64,000 nt of DNA from Actinophytocola algeriensis (GTDB lineage: Bacteria; Actinomycetota; Actinomycetes; Mycobacteriales; Pseudonocardiaceae): positions 620,001 through 684,000 of the forward strand of contig NZ_JACHJQ010000004.1 in assembly GCF_014203735.1 (NCBI RefSeq), read 5' to 3'. Position 1 is the stretch's first letter; every line of letters starts with the position of its first letter. The notes below the pieces were generated by a model that made no database searches, was not told where the DNA came from, and saw only the letters and a program-made list of their open reading frames with translations. This document shows positions 1-9,630 of the stretch, one piece after another. A program made the translations under genes and the position numbers.

Positions 1-39
1 CTCGGTCTGCTGGCCGTCGACGCACCGGAACGGATGTAA
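1..39 (+). CDS. argS: Arginyl-tRNA synthetase, C-terminal end (partial)
   Basis: The first 39 bases read in frame LGLLAVDAPERM and then stop (TAA). ArgS proteins end in a similar GLxLLGVxAPERM tail as part of the anticodon-binding domain, and argS directly precedes lysA in many actinobacteria. Only 12 residues are visible. The stop lies 3 nt before the lysA start, so the two genes are probably co-transcribed. Confidence 0.75.
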   Translation, partial: LGLLAVDAPERM

Positions 40-42
40 ACG

Positions 43-1479
43 ATGAGGGCGCACCCGGCAGGACCCCGCCACGCGGAAGTAATGCTGCCCAGCAACACCG
101 CAGGCCCCCGGCCGTCCGATCCGGCGGGCCTGGACCGCCTCGCGCCGGAGATCTGGCCGCGCAACGCCTCCCGGGGCGAGGACGGCGTGGTCCGGCTCGC
201 CGGCGTCGACGTCCGCGAGCTGGCCGCCGAGTTCGGCACGCCGCTGTTCGTGATGGACGAGGACGACTTCCGGTCCCGCTGCCGCGACCACGCCCGCGCG
301 TTCGGCGACCCCGCGCTCGTGCACTACGCGTCCAAGGCGTTCCTGTCCGTGCGGATCGCGCGGTGGGTGGCCGAGGAGGGCCTCTCGCTCGACGTGTGCA
401 GCGGCGGCGAGCTGGCGATCGCGCTGCGCGCCGACTTCCCGCCAGAGCGGATCGCGTTGCACGGCAACAACAAGTCGGAAGCGGAGCTGACGGACGCGGT
501 CGAGGCCGGGGTCGGCGCGGTCGTGCTCGACTCGTTCTTCGAGATCGCCAGGCTCGACCGGATCGCGCGGGAGCGCGGGGTCGTCCAGAACGTGCTGGTG
601 CGCGTGACGGTCGGCGTCGAGGCCCACACCCACGAGTACATCGCGACCGCGCACGAGGACCAGAAGTTCGGCTTCTCCCTCACCGGAGGTGCCGCGGCCG
701 AGGCGGTGCGGCGGGTGCTGGGCTCGCCCGGCCTGAGGCTCACCGGCCTGCACAGCCACATCGGCTCGCAGATCTTCGACGCCAACGCGTTCGAGCTGTC
801 CGCGCACCGCGTGATCGGCCTGCTCGCCGAGCTGCACAAGGAACACGGCTCCGACGCCATGTCCTCGGTGACCACAGTGGACCTCGGCGGCGGCCTCGGC
901 ATCGCGTACACGGCCGACGACGACCCGCCGCCGCCCGCCTGGCTGGCCGAACAGCTGCGCACCATCGTGTCCAAGGAGGCCGAGCACGCCGGGCTGGAGA
1001 TGCCGAGGATCGCGGTCGAGCCCGGCCGCGCGATCGTCGGCCCCGGCACGGTCACCGTGTACGAGGTGGGCACCACCAAGGACGTCGAGCTGGGCCACGG
1101 GTCGTCGCGCCGGTACGTGAGCGTCGACGGCGGCATGAGCGACAACATCCGCACCGCCCTGTACGACGCGCTGTACGACTGCAGGCTGGTGTCGCGGTCC
1201 AGCGGCGAGGGGGAGCGGGGCACGGAGGCCACGCTGTCCCGCGTGGTCGGCAAGCACTGCGAGTCCGGTGACGTCGTCGTGCGGGACTGCTGGCTGCCGG
1301 AGAACCTCACGCCGGGCGACCTGCTCGCGGTCGCCGCCACCGGCGCGTACTGCTACACGATGGCCAGCTCCTACAACCGGCTCCAGCGCCCGGCCGTGGT
1401 CGCGGTCAAGGACGGGCAGGCGCGCCTGCTGCTGCGCAGGGAGACCCTCGACGACCTGTTGCGGTTGGAGGTGTCGTGA
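43..1479 (+). CDS. lysA: Diaminopimelate decarboxylase
   Basis: Converts meso-diaminopimelate to lysine, the last step of the DAP pathway; it uses PLP in the cytoplasm. The 478-residue fold-type III protein has the PLP-binding lysine in HYASKAF (about K98), the GGGLG phosphate loop near residue 285, the [10 protein letters not shown] segment, and the catalytic-cysteine segment GKHCESGD with a following GAYCYTMAS. The ATG at 43 keeps the [11 protein letters not shown]-terminus that other actinomycete LysA proteins share; an internal ATG at 82 has a better ribosome site (GGAAG) and is the alternative. The 3' end overlaps hom by 4 nt (GTGA), so translation is probably coupled. Confidence 0.95.
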   Translation: MRAHPAGPRHAEVMLPSNTAGPRPSDPAGLDRLAPEIWPRNASRGEDGVVRLAGVDVRELAAEFGTPLFVMDEDDFRSRCRDHARAFGDPALVHYASKAFLSVRIARWVAEEGLSLDVCSGGELAIALRADFPPERIALHGNNKSEAELTDAVEAGVGAVVLDSFFEIARLDRIARERGVVQNVLVRVTVGVEAHTHEYIATAHEDQKFGFSLTGGAAAEAVRRVLGSPGLRLTGLHSHIGSQIFDANAFELSAHRVIGLLAELHKEHGSDAMSSVTTVDLGGGLGIAYTADDDPPPPAWLAEQLRTIVSKEAEHAGLEMPRIAVEPGRAIVGPGTVTVYEVGTTKDVELGHGSSRRYVSVDGGMSDNIRTALYDALYDCRLVSRSSGEGERGTEATLSRVVGKHCESGDVVVRDCWLPENLTPGDLLAVAATGAYCYTMASSYNRLQRPAVVAVKDGQARLLLRRETLDDLLRLEVS

Positions 1480-2765
1480 ACGAACGCCGAAAGCCCATCC
1501 GGGTGGCGATGCTCGGCTGCGGCACCGTCGGTACGCAGGTCATGCGGATCCTGCACGAGCAGGCGGACGACCTCGCCGCCCGCATCGGTGCCCCGGTCGA
1601 GCTGGCCGGGGTCGCGGTGCGCCGCCCCAACCGCCACCCGGACGTTCCCGCGCACCTGATCACCACCGACGCCGAAGCCCTGGTCCGGTCCGATGTGGAC
1701 GTCGTGGTCGAGGTTGTCGGCGGCATCGAGCCGGTGCGCGGGCTGCTGCTTTCCGCGCTCGGCAACGGAAAGTCGGTCGTCTCCGCGAACAAGGCGCTGC
1801 TCGCCGAGCACGCCGCCGACCTGTTCGCCGCCGCCGAGTCCTCCGGTGCGGACCTCTACTTCGAGGCCGCCGTGGCCGGTGCGATCCCGCTGGTGCGCCC
1901 ACTGCGCGAGTCGCTCGCCGGTGACCGCATCAACCGCGTGATGGGGATCGTCAACGGCACCACCAACTTCATCCTGTCCGCCATGGACGCGACCGGCGCG
2001 AGCTACGCGGAGACCCTCGACGAGGCGTCCCGGCTCGGCTATGCGGAAGCGGACCCGACGGCCGACGTGGACGGCTACGACGCCGCGTCCAAGGCGGCCA
2101 TCCTCGCCTCGATCGCCTTCCACACCAGGGTGACCGCCGCCGACGTGTACCGCGAGGGCATCGCCGCGGTCACGCCCGCCGACATCGCCGCGGCGAAAAC
2201 CCTTGGCAGGACGATAAAGCTGCTCGCCATCTGCGAGCGGGTGAACGGCAGCGTCGCGGTGCGCGTGCACCCGGCGATGATCCCGCGCACGCACCCGCTC
2301 GCGAGCGTCGGCGGCGCGTTCAACGCCGTGTTCGTCGAGGCCGACGCCGCCGGGTCGCTCATGTTCTACGGCCAGGGCGCCGGTGGCGCGCCGACCGCGA
2401 GCGCGGTGCTCGGCGACCTGGTCGCCGTGGCGCGCAACAAGGTCAGCGGGGGCCGCGGCCCCGGGGAGTCCTCCTACGCCGCGCTGCCCGTCGTGCCGAT
2501 CGCGCAGGTGAACACGCGCTACCACGTCAGCCTCGACGTGGCCGACCGTGCCGGGGTGCTGTCGACGGTCGCCTCGGTGTTCGCCGAGCACGACGTGAGC
2601 ATCGCGGCCGTGCGCCAGCAGGGCCGCGGCACCGACGCGAGCCTGGTGATCGTCACGCACTACGCGCCGGACGAGGCGCTGCGGTCCACAGTGGACAAGG
2701 TGGCCGGCCTGCCCTCGGTGCGCGCGGTCGCCAGTGTGATGCGGGTCGAAGGAGAAGAGCCATGA
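1476..2765 (+). CDS. hom: Homoserine dehydrogenase
   Basis: Reduces aspartate semialdehyde to homoserine, the branch point to threonine and methionine. The 429-residue protein starts with a Rossmann motif GCGTVGTQV (about residues 13-21), has [10 protein letters not shown] and the substrate region [11 protein letters not shown] with [18 protein letters not shown], and ends in an ACT domain (about residues 350-425, [18 protein letters not shown]) that gives threonine feedback control in this family. The GTG start overlaps the lysA stop, and the 3' ATGA overlaps thrC. Confidence 0.95.
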   Translation: MNERRKPIRVAMLGCGTVGTQVMRILHEQADDLAARIGAPVELAGVAVRRPNRHPDVPAHLITTDAEALVRSDVDVVVEVVGGIEPVRGLLLSALGNGKSVVSANKALLAEHAADLFAAAESSGADLYFEAAVAGAIPLVRPLRESLAGDRINRVMGIVNGTTNFILSAMDATGASYAETLDEASRLGYAEADPTADVDGYDAASKAAILASIAFHTRVTAADVYREGIAAVTPADIAAAKTLGRTIKLLAICERVNGSVAVRVHPAMIPRTHPLASVGGAFNAVFVEADAAGSLMFYGQGAGGAPTASAVLGDLVAVARNKVSGGRGPGESSYAALPVVPIAQVNTRYHVSLDVADRAGVLSTVASVFAEHDVSIAAVRQQGRGTDASLVIVTHYAPDEALRSTVDKVAGLPSVRAVASVMRVEGEEP

Positions 2766-3847
2766 CCACCACCCAGGCGTCCGTCGGTGTGCGGCCCGGC
2801 TGGCCCGGCGTCATCGCGGCCTACGCGGACCGGATCGAGCTGCCGGAGGGTGCGACGCCGGTGACGCTGCAGGAGGGTGGCACGCCGCTCGTCGAGGCGC
2901 CGCACCTGTCGGAGCTGACCGGCAGCCGGATCTACCTGAAGGTCGAGGGCGCGAACCCGACCGGCTCGTTCAAGGACCGCGGCATGACCGTCGCGATGAC
3001 CTACGCGCTCGCCTCCGGTGTGGCGGGCGTGATCTGCGCGTCCACCGGCAACACGTCGGCCTCCGCCGCCGCGTACGCCGCCCGCGCCGGGCTGTCCTGC
3101 GCCGTTCTCGTGCCCAGCGGCAGGATCGCGAAGGGCAAGCTCGCGCAGGCCGTCGTGTACGGCGCGCGGATCCTGCAGATCGACGGCAACTTCGACGACT
3201 GCCTCGAACTGGCCCGCAAGACCGCGGTCGAGTACCCGATCGAGCTGGTCAACTCGGTCAACCCGGTGCGGCTCGTCGGCCAGCAGTCCGCCGCCTGGGA
3301 GATCTGCGACACGCTCGGCCGCGCCCCCGACATCCACTGCCTGCCGGTCGGCAACGCGGGCAACATCACCGCGTACTGGAGCGGCTACCGCGCGTACGCC
3401 AGGGACGGTGTCGTCAGCTCGGTGCCCAGGATGTTCGGTTTCCAGGCCGCCGGTGCCGCGCCGCTGGTGCACGGCAAGCCGGTCAAGGACCCGGACACCA
3501 TCGCCACCGCGATCCGCGTCGGCAACCCCGCGTCGTGGACCGGTGCGATCGCCGCGCGCGACGAGTCCGACGGGCTCATCGACGCCGTCACCGACGACCA
3601 GATCCTGGCCGCGTACCACCTGCTCGCCCGCAGGGAAGGCGTGTTCGTGGAGCCGGCGTCCGCCGCGAGCGTCGCCGGTCTGCTGGCCGCCGCCGAGGAC
3701 GGGCGCCTGCCCAAGGGCTCGCTCGTGGCCTGCACCGTCACCGGCCACGGCCTGAAGGACCCCGACACCGTGCTGGCCGAGATGGCCCCCGTCAAGCCGA
3801 TCCCGGTCGAGCCGCACGCGGTCGCCGCCGCACTCGAACTGGCATGA
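2762..3847 (+). CDS. thrC: Threonine synthase
   Basis: PLP enzyme that converts O-phosphohomoserine to threonine. The 361-residue fold-type II protein carries the PLP lysine in [12 protein letters not shown] (K71), [14 protein letters not shown], and the phosphate-binding PVGNAGN loop. Length fits the short actinobacterial class. The ATG overlaps the hom stop (ATGA). After the stop comes a 114-nt gap filled by the GAGCG repeat described separately, before thrB. Confidence 0.95.
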   Translation: MTTTQASVGVRPGWPGVIAAYADRIELPEGATPVTLQEGGTPLVEAPHLSELTGSRIYLKVEGANPTGSFKDRGMTVAMTYALASGVAGVICASTGNTSASAAAYAARAGLSCAVLVPSGRIAKGKLAQAVVYGARILQIDGNFDDCLELARKTAVEYPIELVNSVNPVRLVGQQSAAWEICDTLGRAPDIHCLPVGNAGNITAYWSGYRAYARDGVVSSVPRMFGFQAAGAAPLVHGKPVKDPDTIATAIRVGNPASWTGAIAARDESDGLIDAVTDDQILAAYHLLARREGVFVEPASAASVAGLLAAAEDGRLPKGSLVACTVTGHGLKDPDTVLAEMAPVKPIPVEPHAVAAALELA

Positions 3848-3850
3848 GCC

Positions 3851-3991
3851 GCGTGGGCGCAGCGACCCATGATACCGAGAGCGGAGCGAAGGAGCGGCCG
3901 CCGGCTGGACTGAGGAGCGCGCGCAGGCGCGCCAGCGCCGAGCACGTGACGAGGGAAGCCGGTGGTTGAGCGGATGAGCGCAGCGAACCAT
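3851..3991 (+). repeat. GAGCG-type interspersed repeat between thrC and thrB
   Basis: Two degenerate copies flank this stretch. The first (3853-3886) reads GTGGGCGCAGCGACCCATG followed by ATACCGAGAGCGGAGCG. The second (3967-3991) reads TGAGCGGATGAGCGCAGCG and then AACCATG and already lies inside the thrB 5' end. The wording matches copies at 15371, 47435 and 58941. The block between the copies is also rich in GAGCG words. Confidence 0.7.
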
Positions 3992-4882
3992 GTCTCGGTC
4001 CGGGTGCCCGCGTCCACCGCGAACCTCGGCCCCGGTTTCGACGCGCTCGGCATGGCGCTGGGCCTGTACGACACGGTCGAGGCGACCGCGGGCGGCGACG
4101 ACGTGCGCGTCGAGGTGACCGGTGAGGGCGCCGGTGCGGTACCCACCGACGAGCAGCACCTCGTCGCGCGTGCGCTGCGTGCCGGAGTGGACGCGCTCGG
4201 TGTCGCGCTACCGGGTGTGACCCTGCGGTGTCACAACGCGATCCCCCACGCCCGCGGCCTCGGGTCGTCGGCCGCCGCGATCGTCGCCGGTGTCGCCGCC
4301 GCGTACGGCCTGGCAGGCAAGGAACTCGACGAGCACGCGCTGCAGATCGCCGCCGAGTTCGAGGGACACGCCGACAACGCGGCCGCGTCCCTCTACGGCG
4401 GACTGGTCCTGGCCTGGGCCGAGGCGCCGCCGGAAGGTCCGCGCTACCGGGCCGTCCGGCTCGAACCGCACCCGGCACTCGCTCCGGTCGTGCTCATCCC
4501 GGACACGGAGTCGGCGACTTCTGTCACGCGTGGATTGCTTCCCGGCAACGTTCCGCACAACGACGCCGCGTTCGCCGCCGGCCGCTGCGCGCTCGCGGTG
4601 CACGCACTGACCACCCGGCCCGACCTGCTGCTGCCGGCCACAGAGGACCGTCTGCACCAGGACTACCGCGAGCCCGCGTGGCCGGACACCATGCGAATGG
4701 TCCGTGAACTCCGTGGCAACGGTGTCGCCGCAACGGTTTCCGGTGCGGGCCCGACCGTGCTGGCGCTGCCGTCCGGCGGCGCGCTCCCGTCCGGGGTCGA
4801 CACCGCGGGGTTCCGCGTGTGCGCGCTCCCAGTGGACCGAACGGGTGTCGTGGTCGAGGCGATCGGAACAAACAGCAGGTAA
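3962..4882 (+). CDS. thrB: Homoserine kinase
   Basis: ATP-dependent phosphorylation of homoserine for ThrC. The 306-residue GHMP kinase has the N-terminal [12 protein letters not shown] motif, the ATP-binding GHMP motif [15 protein letters not shown] (about residues 96-110), and the C-terminal [10 protein letters not shown] glycine motif. The GTG at 3962 is chosen because GAGGGAAG lies just upstream; ATG 3974 is possible. The N-terminal residues MSAANH are encoded by the dispersed repeat, and the ATG that ends the repeat (3989-3991) is out of frame. Confidence 0.93.
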   Translation: MVERMSAANHVSVRVPASTANLGPGFDALGMALGLYDTVEATAGGDDVRVEVTGEGAGAVPTDEQHLVARALRAGVDALGVALPGVTLRCHNAIPHARGLGSSAAAIVAGVAAAYGLAGKELDEHALQIAAEFEGHADNAAASLYGGLVLAWAEAPPEGPRYRAVRLEPHPALAPVVLIPDTESATSVTRGLLPGNVPHNDAAFAAGRCALAVHALTTRPDLLLPATEDRLHQDYREPAWPDTMRMVRELRGNGVAATVSGAGPTVLALPSGGALPSGVDTAGFRVCALPVDRTGVVVEAIGTNSR

Positions 4883-4923
4883 CCGGCGTTGTAAGGATGT
4901 GCCACGCCGGGTAGCCCCGGTTG

Positions 4924-4952
4924 TTGCACGCCGGAGGGTGTGCGTCTACCCT
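4924..4952 (+). promoter_or_regulatory. Candidate rho promoter
   Basis: TTGCAC (4924-4929) and TACCCT (4947-4952) are separated by 17 nt. This fits an actinobacterial housekeeping promoter with a TANNNT -10 box. Transcription would begin near 4959, giving a leader of about 250 nt. Confidence 0.5.
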
Positions 4953-4995
4953 CAGGGGCGTTCAGTCACCGCGCGTACGGGCGCCCGGTGTCGTT

Positions 4996-5018
4996 CCCGG
5001 GGATTTTCTTTCCCCGGG
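4996..5018 (+). other. Hairpin in the rho leader
   Basis: CCCGGGGA (4996-5003) is perfectly complementary to TCCCCGGG (5011-5018) around a pyrimidine-rich 7-nt loop TTTTCTT. It is about 195 nt before the rho start. It could be an attenuation or Rho-binding structure, but no function is shown. Confidence 0.5.
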
Positions 5019-5211
5019 TCGCATCTTCCGTTCAGTCGGCGACTCGGCCCATTCCGGTCGGAGTCGACGTTGGCGGGCACCGAAACCAGTGGTGACCGAA
5101 AAGCTCCGCGTTGGCGAGGCCGCGGAGTACGCCGTCTCGGTTCGACGAACGGCGGTCCGCTGGTTCACGGGTCCACCTCAGGAGGCGGGGACCTGGTCAG
5201 GAAGGACATGA

Positions 5212-7254
5212 GTGAGCAACACTGATCTGCTGGGCAGCGAAGCTGCCAACGGCACGGTCGACACCGCTGCCGGTGTCGCCGAGAACACGCAGCGCACCAG
5301 CGCAAACGGGGGAACGAAGCGTCGTGCCGGTCTCACCGGCATGGTCCTCGCGGAGCTGCGGGAGCTCGCGGGCACGCTCGGCATCACGAGCACGGCCGGA
5401 ATGCGCAAGGGCGACCTCATCGCGGCCATCAAGGAGCGCCAGTCGGGCGGCTCGTCGAAGTCCGCCGCGAACACGGCTTCCGACACGCTGCCGCTCGGCA
5501 TCGAGGACAAGGCGCCCGCGGCGAAGCCCGCGAAGGCGGAGCCCGAGGTGAAGACCGAGTCCGAGCCGAAGGCCGAGCAGGCCGACGCCGAAGAGGGCGG
5601 TCGCCGAGAGGGCAACCGCCGTCGCCGCAGCTCAGGCCGTGCGGCCGGGGCTCCGGAGCAGGCCGAGAAGCGCGACGACAACCGAGCTGACAACCGCGCT
5701 GACACCCGTGGTGACAACCGCGGCGACCAGCGTGGCTCCGCCGACGAGAAGCCCGCGGACAAGCAGCAGGGTGACAAGCGCGAGGACCGCGGCGGCCGCA
5801 ACAACGACCGCAACGAACGCGGTGACCGCAACGAACGCGGTGACCGGGGCGGCCGGAACAGCGACCGTGGCGAGCGCGGTGACCGCAATGACCGTGGTGA
5901 CCGGGGTGACCGGGGTGGCCGCAACCAGGACAACCGCGGCGACCAGCGCAACACCGGCCGCAACGACCGCGACAACGGTCCGGACGACGACGATGACGAG
6001 GACGGCGGTCGCAGGCGCGGTCGCAGGTTCCGCGACCGTCGCCGCCGGGGCGGCAGCAGCGGCGAGGGCGGCCGTGGCCGTGGCGAAAGCCCGGACACCG
6101 AGGTGCGCGAGGACGACGTCCTGCTGCCGGTCGCCGGTGTGCTCGACGTGCTGGAGAACTACGCGTTCGTCCGCACCTCCGGCTACCTGGCCGGCCCGAA
6201 CGACGTGTACGTGTCGCTGTCGCTGGTCCGCAAGTACGGCCTGCGCCGAGGTGACGCGATCACCGGCATGGTGCGCCAGCCGCGTGACGGCGAGCAGCAG
6301 CGGCAGAAGTTCAACCCGCTGGTGCGCGTCGAGACGATCAACGGGCTGGACCCGGACCAGGCCAAGCAGCGCCCCGAGTTCACGAAGCTGACGCCGCTGT
6401 ACCCGAACGACCGGCTGCGCCTCGAGACCGAGTCGCACATCCTCACCACTCGTGTCATCGACCTGGTGATGCCGGTCGGCAAGGGGCAGCGCGCGCTGAT
6501 CGTGTCGCCGCCGAAGGCGGGCAAGACCTCGGTGCTCCAGGCGATCGCCAACGCGATCACCACGAACAACCCCGAGTGCTACCTGATGGTCGTGCTCGTG
6601 GACGAGCGGCCGGAAGAGGTCACCGACATGCAGCGGTCGGTGAAGGGTGAGGTCATCGCCTCCACCTTCGACCGCCCGCCGGGCGACCACACCACGGTCG
6701 CCGAGCTGTCGATCGAGCGGGCGAAGCGCCTGGTCGAGATGGGTCACGACGTGGTCGTGCTGCTCGACTCGATCACCCGCCTCGGCCGTGCCTACAACCT
6801 GGCGGCCCCGGCGTCCGGCCGGATCCTGTCCGGTGGTGTCGACTCGACGGCGCTGTACCCGCCGAAGCGGTTCCTGGGTGCGGCACGCAACATCGAGGAC
6901 GGCGGCTCGCTGACCATCTTCGCGACCTCACTGGTCGAGACGGGGTCCGCGGGTGACACGGTGATCTTCGAGGAGTTCAAGGGCACGGGTAACGCCGAGC
7001 TCATCCTCGACCGCAAGATCGCCGACAAGCGCACGTTCCCGGCGGTCAACGTCGACGCGTCCGGCACCCGCAAGGAGGAGCTGCTGCTCCCGCCGGACGA
7101 GCTGGCGGTCACCGTCAAGCTGCGTCGCGTGCTCCACGCGCTGGACAACCAGCAGGCCATCGACCTGCTGCTGACCCAGCTCCGCAAGACCCGCACCAAC
7201 ATCGAGTTCCTGATGCAGGTGGCGAAGAACACACCGTCCGTCAACGACGACTAG
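5212..7254 (+). CDS. rho: Transcription termination factor Rho
   Basis: Hexameric RNA-dependent ATPase that ends transcription. The 680-residue protein is far longer than the 419-residue E. coli Rho. It has an N-terminal Rho_N helix domain (about residues 40-77), a charged low-complexity insert (about 128-295) with repeated RGDRNERGDRGGRN-like units, the RNA-binding cold-shock-like domain (about 300-375), and the ATPase core with Walker A PPKAGKTS (433-440) and LLDSITRLGRAYN. GTG 5212 has AGGA 6 nt upstream. Arg/Asp-rich inserts occur in other actinobacterial Rho proteins, where they add RNA contacts. A strong hairpin follows the gene. Confidence 0.96.
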   Translation: MSNTDLLGSEAANGTVDTAAGVAENTQRTSANGGTKRRAGLTGMVLAELRELAGTLGITSTAGMRKGDLIAAIKERQSGGSSKSAANTASDTLPLGIEDKAPAAKPAKAEPEVKTESEPKAEQADAEEGGRREGNRRRRSSGRAAGAPEQAEKRDDNRADNRADTRGDNRGDQRGSADEKPADKQQGDKREDRGGRNNDRNERGDRNERGDRGGRNSDRGERGDRNDRGDRGDRGGRNQDNRGDQRNTGRNDRDNGPDDDDDEDGGRRRGRRFRDRRRRGGSSGEGGRGRGESPDTEVREDDVLLPVAGVLDVLENYAFVRTSGYLAGPNDVYVSLSLVRKYGLRRGDAITGMVRQPRDGEQQRQKFNPLVRVETINGLDPDQAKQRPEFTKLTPLYPNDRLRLETESHILTTRVIDLVMPVGKGQRALIVSPPKAGKTSVLQAIANAITTNNPECYLMVVLVDERPEEVTDMQRSVKGEVIASTFDRPPGDHTTVAELSIERAKRLVEMGHDVVVLLDSITRLGRAYNLAAPASGRILSGGVDSTALYPPKRFLGAARNIEDGGSLTIFATSLVETGSAGDTVIFEEFKGTGNAELILDRKIADKRTFPAVNVDASGTRKEELLLPPDELAVTVKLRRVLHALDNQQAIDLLLTQLRKTRTNIEFLMQVAKNTPSVNDD

Positions 7255-7264
7255 CAGCCGGAAT

Positions 7265-7304
7265 ATGTCCTGGTAGGGGCGTGTTGAACCCCCTGCCAGG
7301 ACAT
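7265..7304 (+). terminator. Hairpin downstream of rho
   Basis: ATGTCCTGGTAGGGG (7265-7279) pairs with CCCCTGCCAGGACAT (7290-7304) over 15 bp with one G-U pair and a 10-nt loop. No U-tract follows, so it is either a U-less terminator or a processing hairpin between rho and rpmE. Confidence 0.7.
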
Positions 7305-7389
7305 CTGGCAAACTGTTAGGTCGAGTCCGGCTCCGGTTCACCCCCAGCTCATTCGGGGACCCGGCGGCCAACGAGAAAGGGCAAGATCT

Positions 7390-7611
7390 GTGAAGACCGG
7401 TATTCACCCCGAGTACGTCACGACCGAGGTCACCTGTGGCTGTGGGAACACGTTCACCACGCACAGCACCAAGAAGTCGGGCAGCATCCACGTCGAAGTC
7501 TGCTCGAACTGCCACCCGTTCTACACGGGCAAGCAGAAGATCCTCGACACCGGCGGCCGGGTCGCGCGCTTCGAGGCCCGCTACGGCAAGCGGGACAAGA
7601 AGACCAAGTAG
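7390..7611 (+). CDS. rpmE: 50S ribosomal protein L31 (zinc-binding form)
   Basis: A 73-residue large-subunit protein. Cysteines C16 and C18 (TCGCG) with CSNC at about 37-40 make this the C+ zinc form, not the zinc-independent YkgM-type paralogue used under zinc starvation. The GTG at 7390 is preceded by GAGAAAGGG. The gene ends 9 nt before a strong intrinsic terminator. Confidence 0.95.
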   Translation: MKTGIHPEYVTTEVTCGCGNTFTTHSTKKSGSIHVEVCSNCHPFYTGKQKILDTGGRVARFEARYGKRDKKTK

Positions 7612-7620
7612 CTTCGGATA

Positions 7621-7651
7621 CGGCGTCCACCCGCGTGGTGGGCGCCGTTTT
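7621..7651 (+). terminator. Intrinsic terminator after rpmE
   Basis: CGGCGTCCACC (7621-7631) pairs with GGTGGGCGCCG (7637-7647) with one G-U pair, a 5-nt loop, and then TTTT. It overlaps the first possible in-frame start of prfA, which argues for the later prfA start at 7692. Confidence 0.85.
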
Positions 7652-7691
7652 CATGTCCGCTTCAACTTGGCTTCACCGGAAGGAAAGACCC

Positions 7692-8768
7692 GTGGACGCG
7701 TCATCGCTCGGTGAGCTGCTCGGCGAGTACGACGAGCTGGAGTCCTCGCTCGCCGACCCGGCCGTGCACGGTGACCAGGCCCGTGCCCGGAAGCTGGGCC
7801 GCCGCTACGCCGAGCTGACACCGATCGTCCGCACCCTCCGCGAGCTGGAGCGGGCCCGCGACGACCTGGCGACGGCCAAGGAGCTGTCGGAGGACCCGGC
7901 GTTCGCCGAGGAGGCCGTGTCGCTCGCGGAGAAGGTGCCCGCGCTGGAGGCCAAGCTCACCGAGCTGCTGCTGCCGCGCGACCCGCACGACGGCGACGAC
8001 CTGATCATGGAGATCAAGTCCGGGGAGGGCGGCGACGAGTCGGCCCTGTTCGCGGGCGACCTGCTGCGCATGTACCTGCGGTACGCGGAGAAGCACGGCT
8101 GGTCCTCCGAGGTCCTGGACGGCACCGAGACCGAGCTGGGCGGGTACAAGGACGCGACGGTCACCATCCGCTCGAAGACGCCGACCGCCGACGGAGTGTG
8201 GTCGCGCCTGAAGTTCGAGGGCGGCGTGCACCGCGTGCAGCGCGTCCCCGCCACCGAGTCGCAGGGCCGCATCCACACGTCCGCCGCCGGTGTGCTCGTC
8301 TACCCGGACGTGCAGGACGCCGTCGAGGACGTGGAGATCCCGGAGAAGGACCTGCGCATCGACGTGTTCCGCTCGTCCGGCAAGGGCGGCCAGAGCGTCA
8401 ACACCACCGACTCGGCCGTGCGCATCACGCACCTGCCGACCGGCATCGTCGTGTCCTGCCAGAACGAGCGCAGTCAGTTGCAGAACAAGACGCGCGCCAT
8501 GCAGGTGCTGAAGGCCCGGCTCGCCGCGGCAGCCGAGGAGGAGGCCGCGAAGCAGGCGTCGGCCGTGCGCGCGAGCCAGGTGCGCACCGTCGACCGCTCC
8601 GAGCGCGTCCGCACCTACAACTTCCCGGAGAACCGTATCTCCGACCACCGTGTGAACTACAAGGCCTACAACCTGGACCAGGTGCTCAACGGCGACCTGG
8701 ACGGCGTGCTCGACGCGCTCGCCACCGCAGACCGCGACGAACGACTCGCCGCGCAACAGTCGGCGTGA
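7692..8768 (+). CDS. prfA: Peptide chain release factor 1
   Basis: Recognises UAA and UAG and triggers peptide release. The GTG at 7692 gives 358 residues, the usual RF1 length, and has GGAAGGAAAG about 6 nt upstream; the ORF stays open upstream only through the rpmE terminator. The codon-reading PAT tripeptide (in RVPATESQ) identifies RF1 rather than RF2. The catalytic GGQ sits in [10 protein letters not shown], where the Gln is the target of PrmC, the next gene. Confidence 0.95.
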   Translation: MDASSLGELLGEYDELESSLADPAVHGDQARARKLGRRYAELTPIVRTLRELERARDDLATAKELSEDPAFAEEAVSLAEKVPALEAKLTELLLPRDPHDGDDLIMEIKSGEGGDESALFAGDLLRMYLRYAEKHGWSSEVLDGTETELGGYKDATVTIRSKTPTADGVWSRLKFEGGVHRVQRVPATESQGRIHTSAAGVLVYPDVQDAVEDVEIPEKDLRIDVFRSSGKGGQSVNTTDSAVRITHLPTGIVVSCQNERSQLQNKTRAMQVLKARLAAAAEEEAAKQASAVRASQVRTVDRSERVRTYNFPENRISDHRVNYKAYNLDQVLNGDLDGVLDALATADRDERLAAQQSA

Positions 8769-8781
8769 CAGGCTGACCGCC

Positions 8782-9630
8782 ATGTCGAGACAGCCGCTGC
8801 GGCTCGCGATCATGGAGGCGGAACGCATCCTGGCGGAAGCCGGGGTGGCGTCCCCCCGCACGGACGCGGAGCTGATCGCGGCGCACGTGCTGGGCGCCGA
8901 GCGCGGCAAGCTGATGCTGACCCCGCTCGTCGACCGCCAGGTCATCGAGGCGATCGGTCAGCTCGTGCACCAGCGCGCGAAGCGGATCCCGCTGCAGCAC
9001 CTGCTGGGCTGGGCCGTGATGGGTGCGGTGACGCTCCAGGTCGGCCCCGGTGTGTTCGTGCCGCGCCCGGAGACCGAGCTGCTGCTCGAGTGGGGCCTCG
9101 AGTTCCTCGCAGGCCGGGAGCACCCGGTCGTGGTGGACCTGTGCACGGGCACGGGTGCGCTGGCCCTGGCGGTGGCGGCCGAACGGCCCGACGCCGAGGT
9201 CCACGCGGTCGAGATCGACCCGACGGCGCTCGCGTGGGCCCGCCGCAACATGGAGTCGAGCCGCGTCCGGCTGCACTCCGGTGACGTGACGGCGCCGGAC
9301 CTGTTCGCCGAGCTGGACGCGCGGGTCGACCTGGTGCTGTGCAACCCGCCATATGTACCCGTCGGTACGGCAGTGCCGCCGGAGGTGGGGGAGCACGACC
9401 CGTTCAAGGCGGTGTTCTCCGGCAGCGACGGCCTCACCGTCATCCGGCACGTGGTGAACCTGTCCGCCAGGCTGTTGAAGCCGGGGGGAGCGGTCGTGAT
9501 CGAGCACGACGACACCCACGCCGAGTCCGTCCCGGAGCTGCTGGCGACGCGGAAGGTCCTGACCGACGTCGAGGACCACGACGACCTCGCCGGGCGGCCG
9601 CGGTTCGCGACCGCGATCAGGACATCCTGA
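8782..9630 (+). CDS. prmC: Release factor glutamine N5-methyltransferase
   Basis: Methylates the GGQ glutamine of release factors using SAM. The 282-residue protein has an N-terminal helical domain and a Rossmann methyltransferase domain with motif I VVDLCTGTGALALAVA and the signature NPPYVP (LVLCNPPY, about residues 189-196). It starts 13 nt after prfA. Its last 14 nt overlap the 3' end of the convergent Sua5 gene. Confidence 0.95.
   Translation: MSRQPLRLAIMEAERILAEAGVASPRTDAELIAAHVLGAERGKLMLTPLVDRQVIEAIGQLVHQRAKRIPLQHLLGWAVMGAVTLQVGPGVFVPRPETELLLEWGLEFLAGREHPVVVDLCTGTGALALAVAAERPDAEVHAVEIDPTALAWARRNMESSRVRLHSGDVTAPDLFAELDARVDLVLCNPPYVPVGTAVPPEVGEHDPFKAVFSGSDGLTVIRHVVNLSARLLKPGGAVVIEHDDTHAESVPELLATRKVLTDVEDHDDLAGRPRFATAIRTS

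Larger units (their letters stand above)
4883..5211 (+). other. 329-nt rho 5' leader region
   Basis: No gene is seen here. The region holds a candidate promoter (4924-4952) and then a roughly 250-nt leader with a strong hairpin (4996-5018). Long leaders before rho are common and are used for Rho autoregulation in bacteria studied so far. That this leader does so is inference. Confidence 0.5.

Noticed and set aside
43-1340. Long minus-strand frames opposite lysA and many other genes
   Set aside because: Typical shadow frames of GC-rich DNA; no motifs, and the sense strand encodes clear enzymes.
7635-7691. N-terminal extension of release factor 1 (start at 7635)
   Set aside because: It would begin inside the rpmE terminator and has no ribosome site; the GTG at 7692 has a strong one and gives the normal length.
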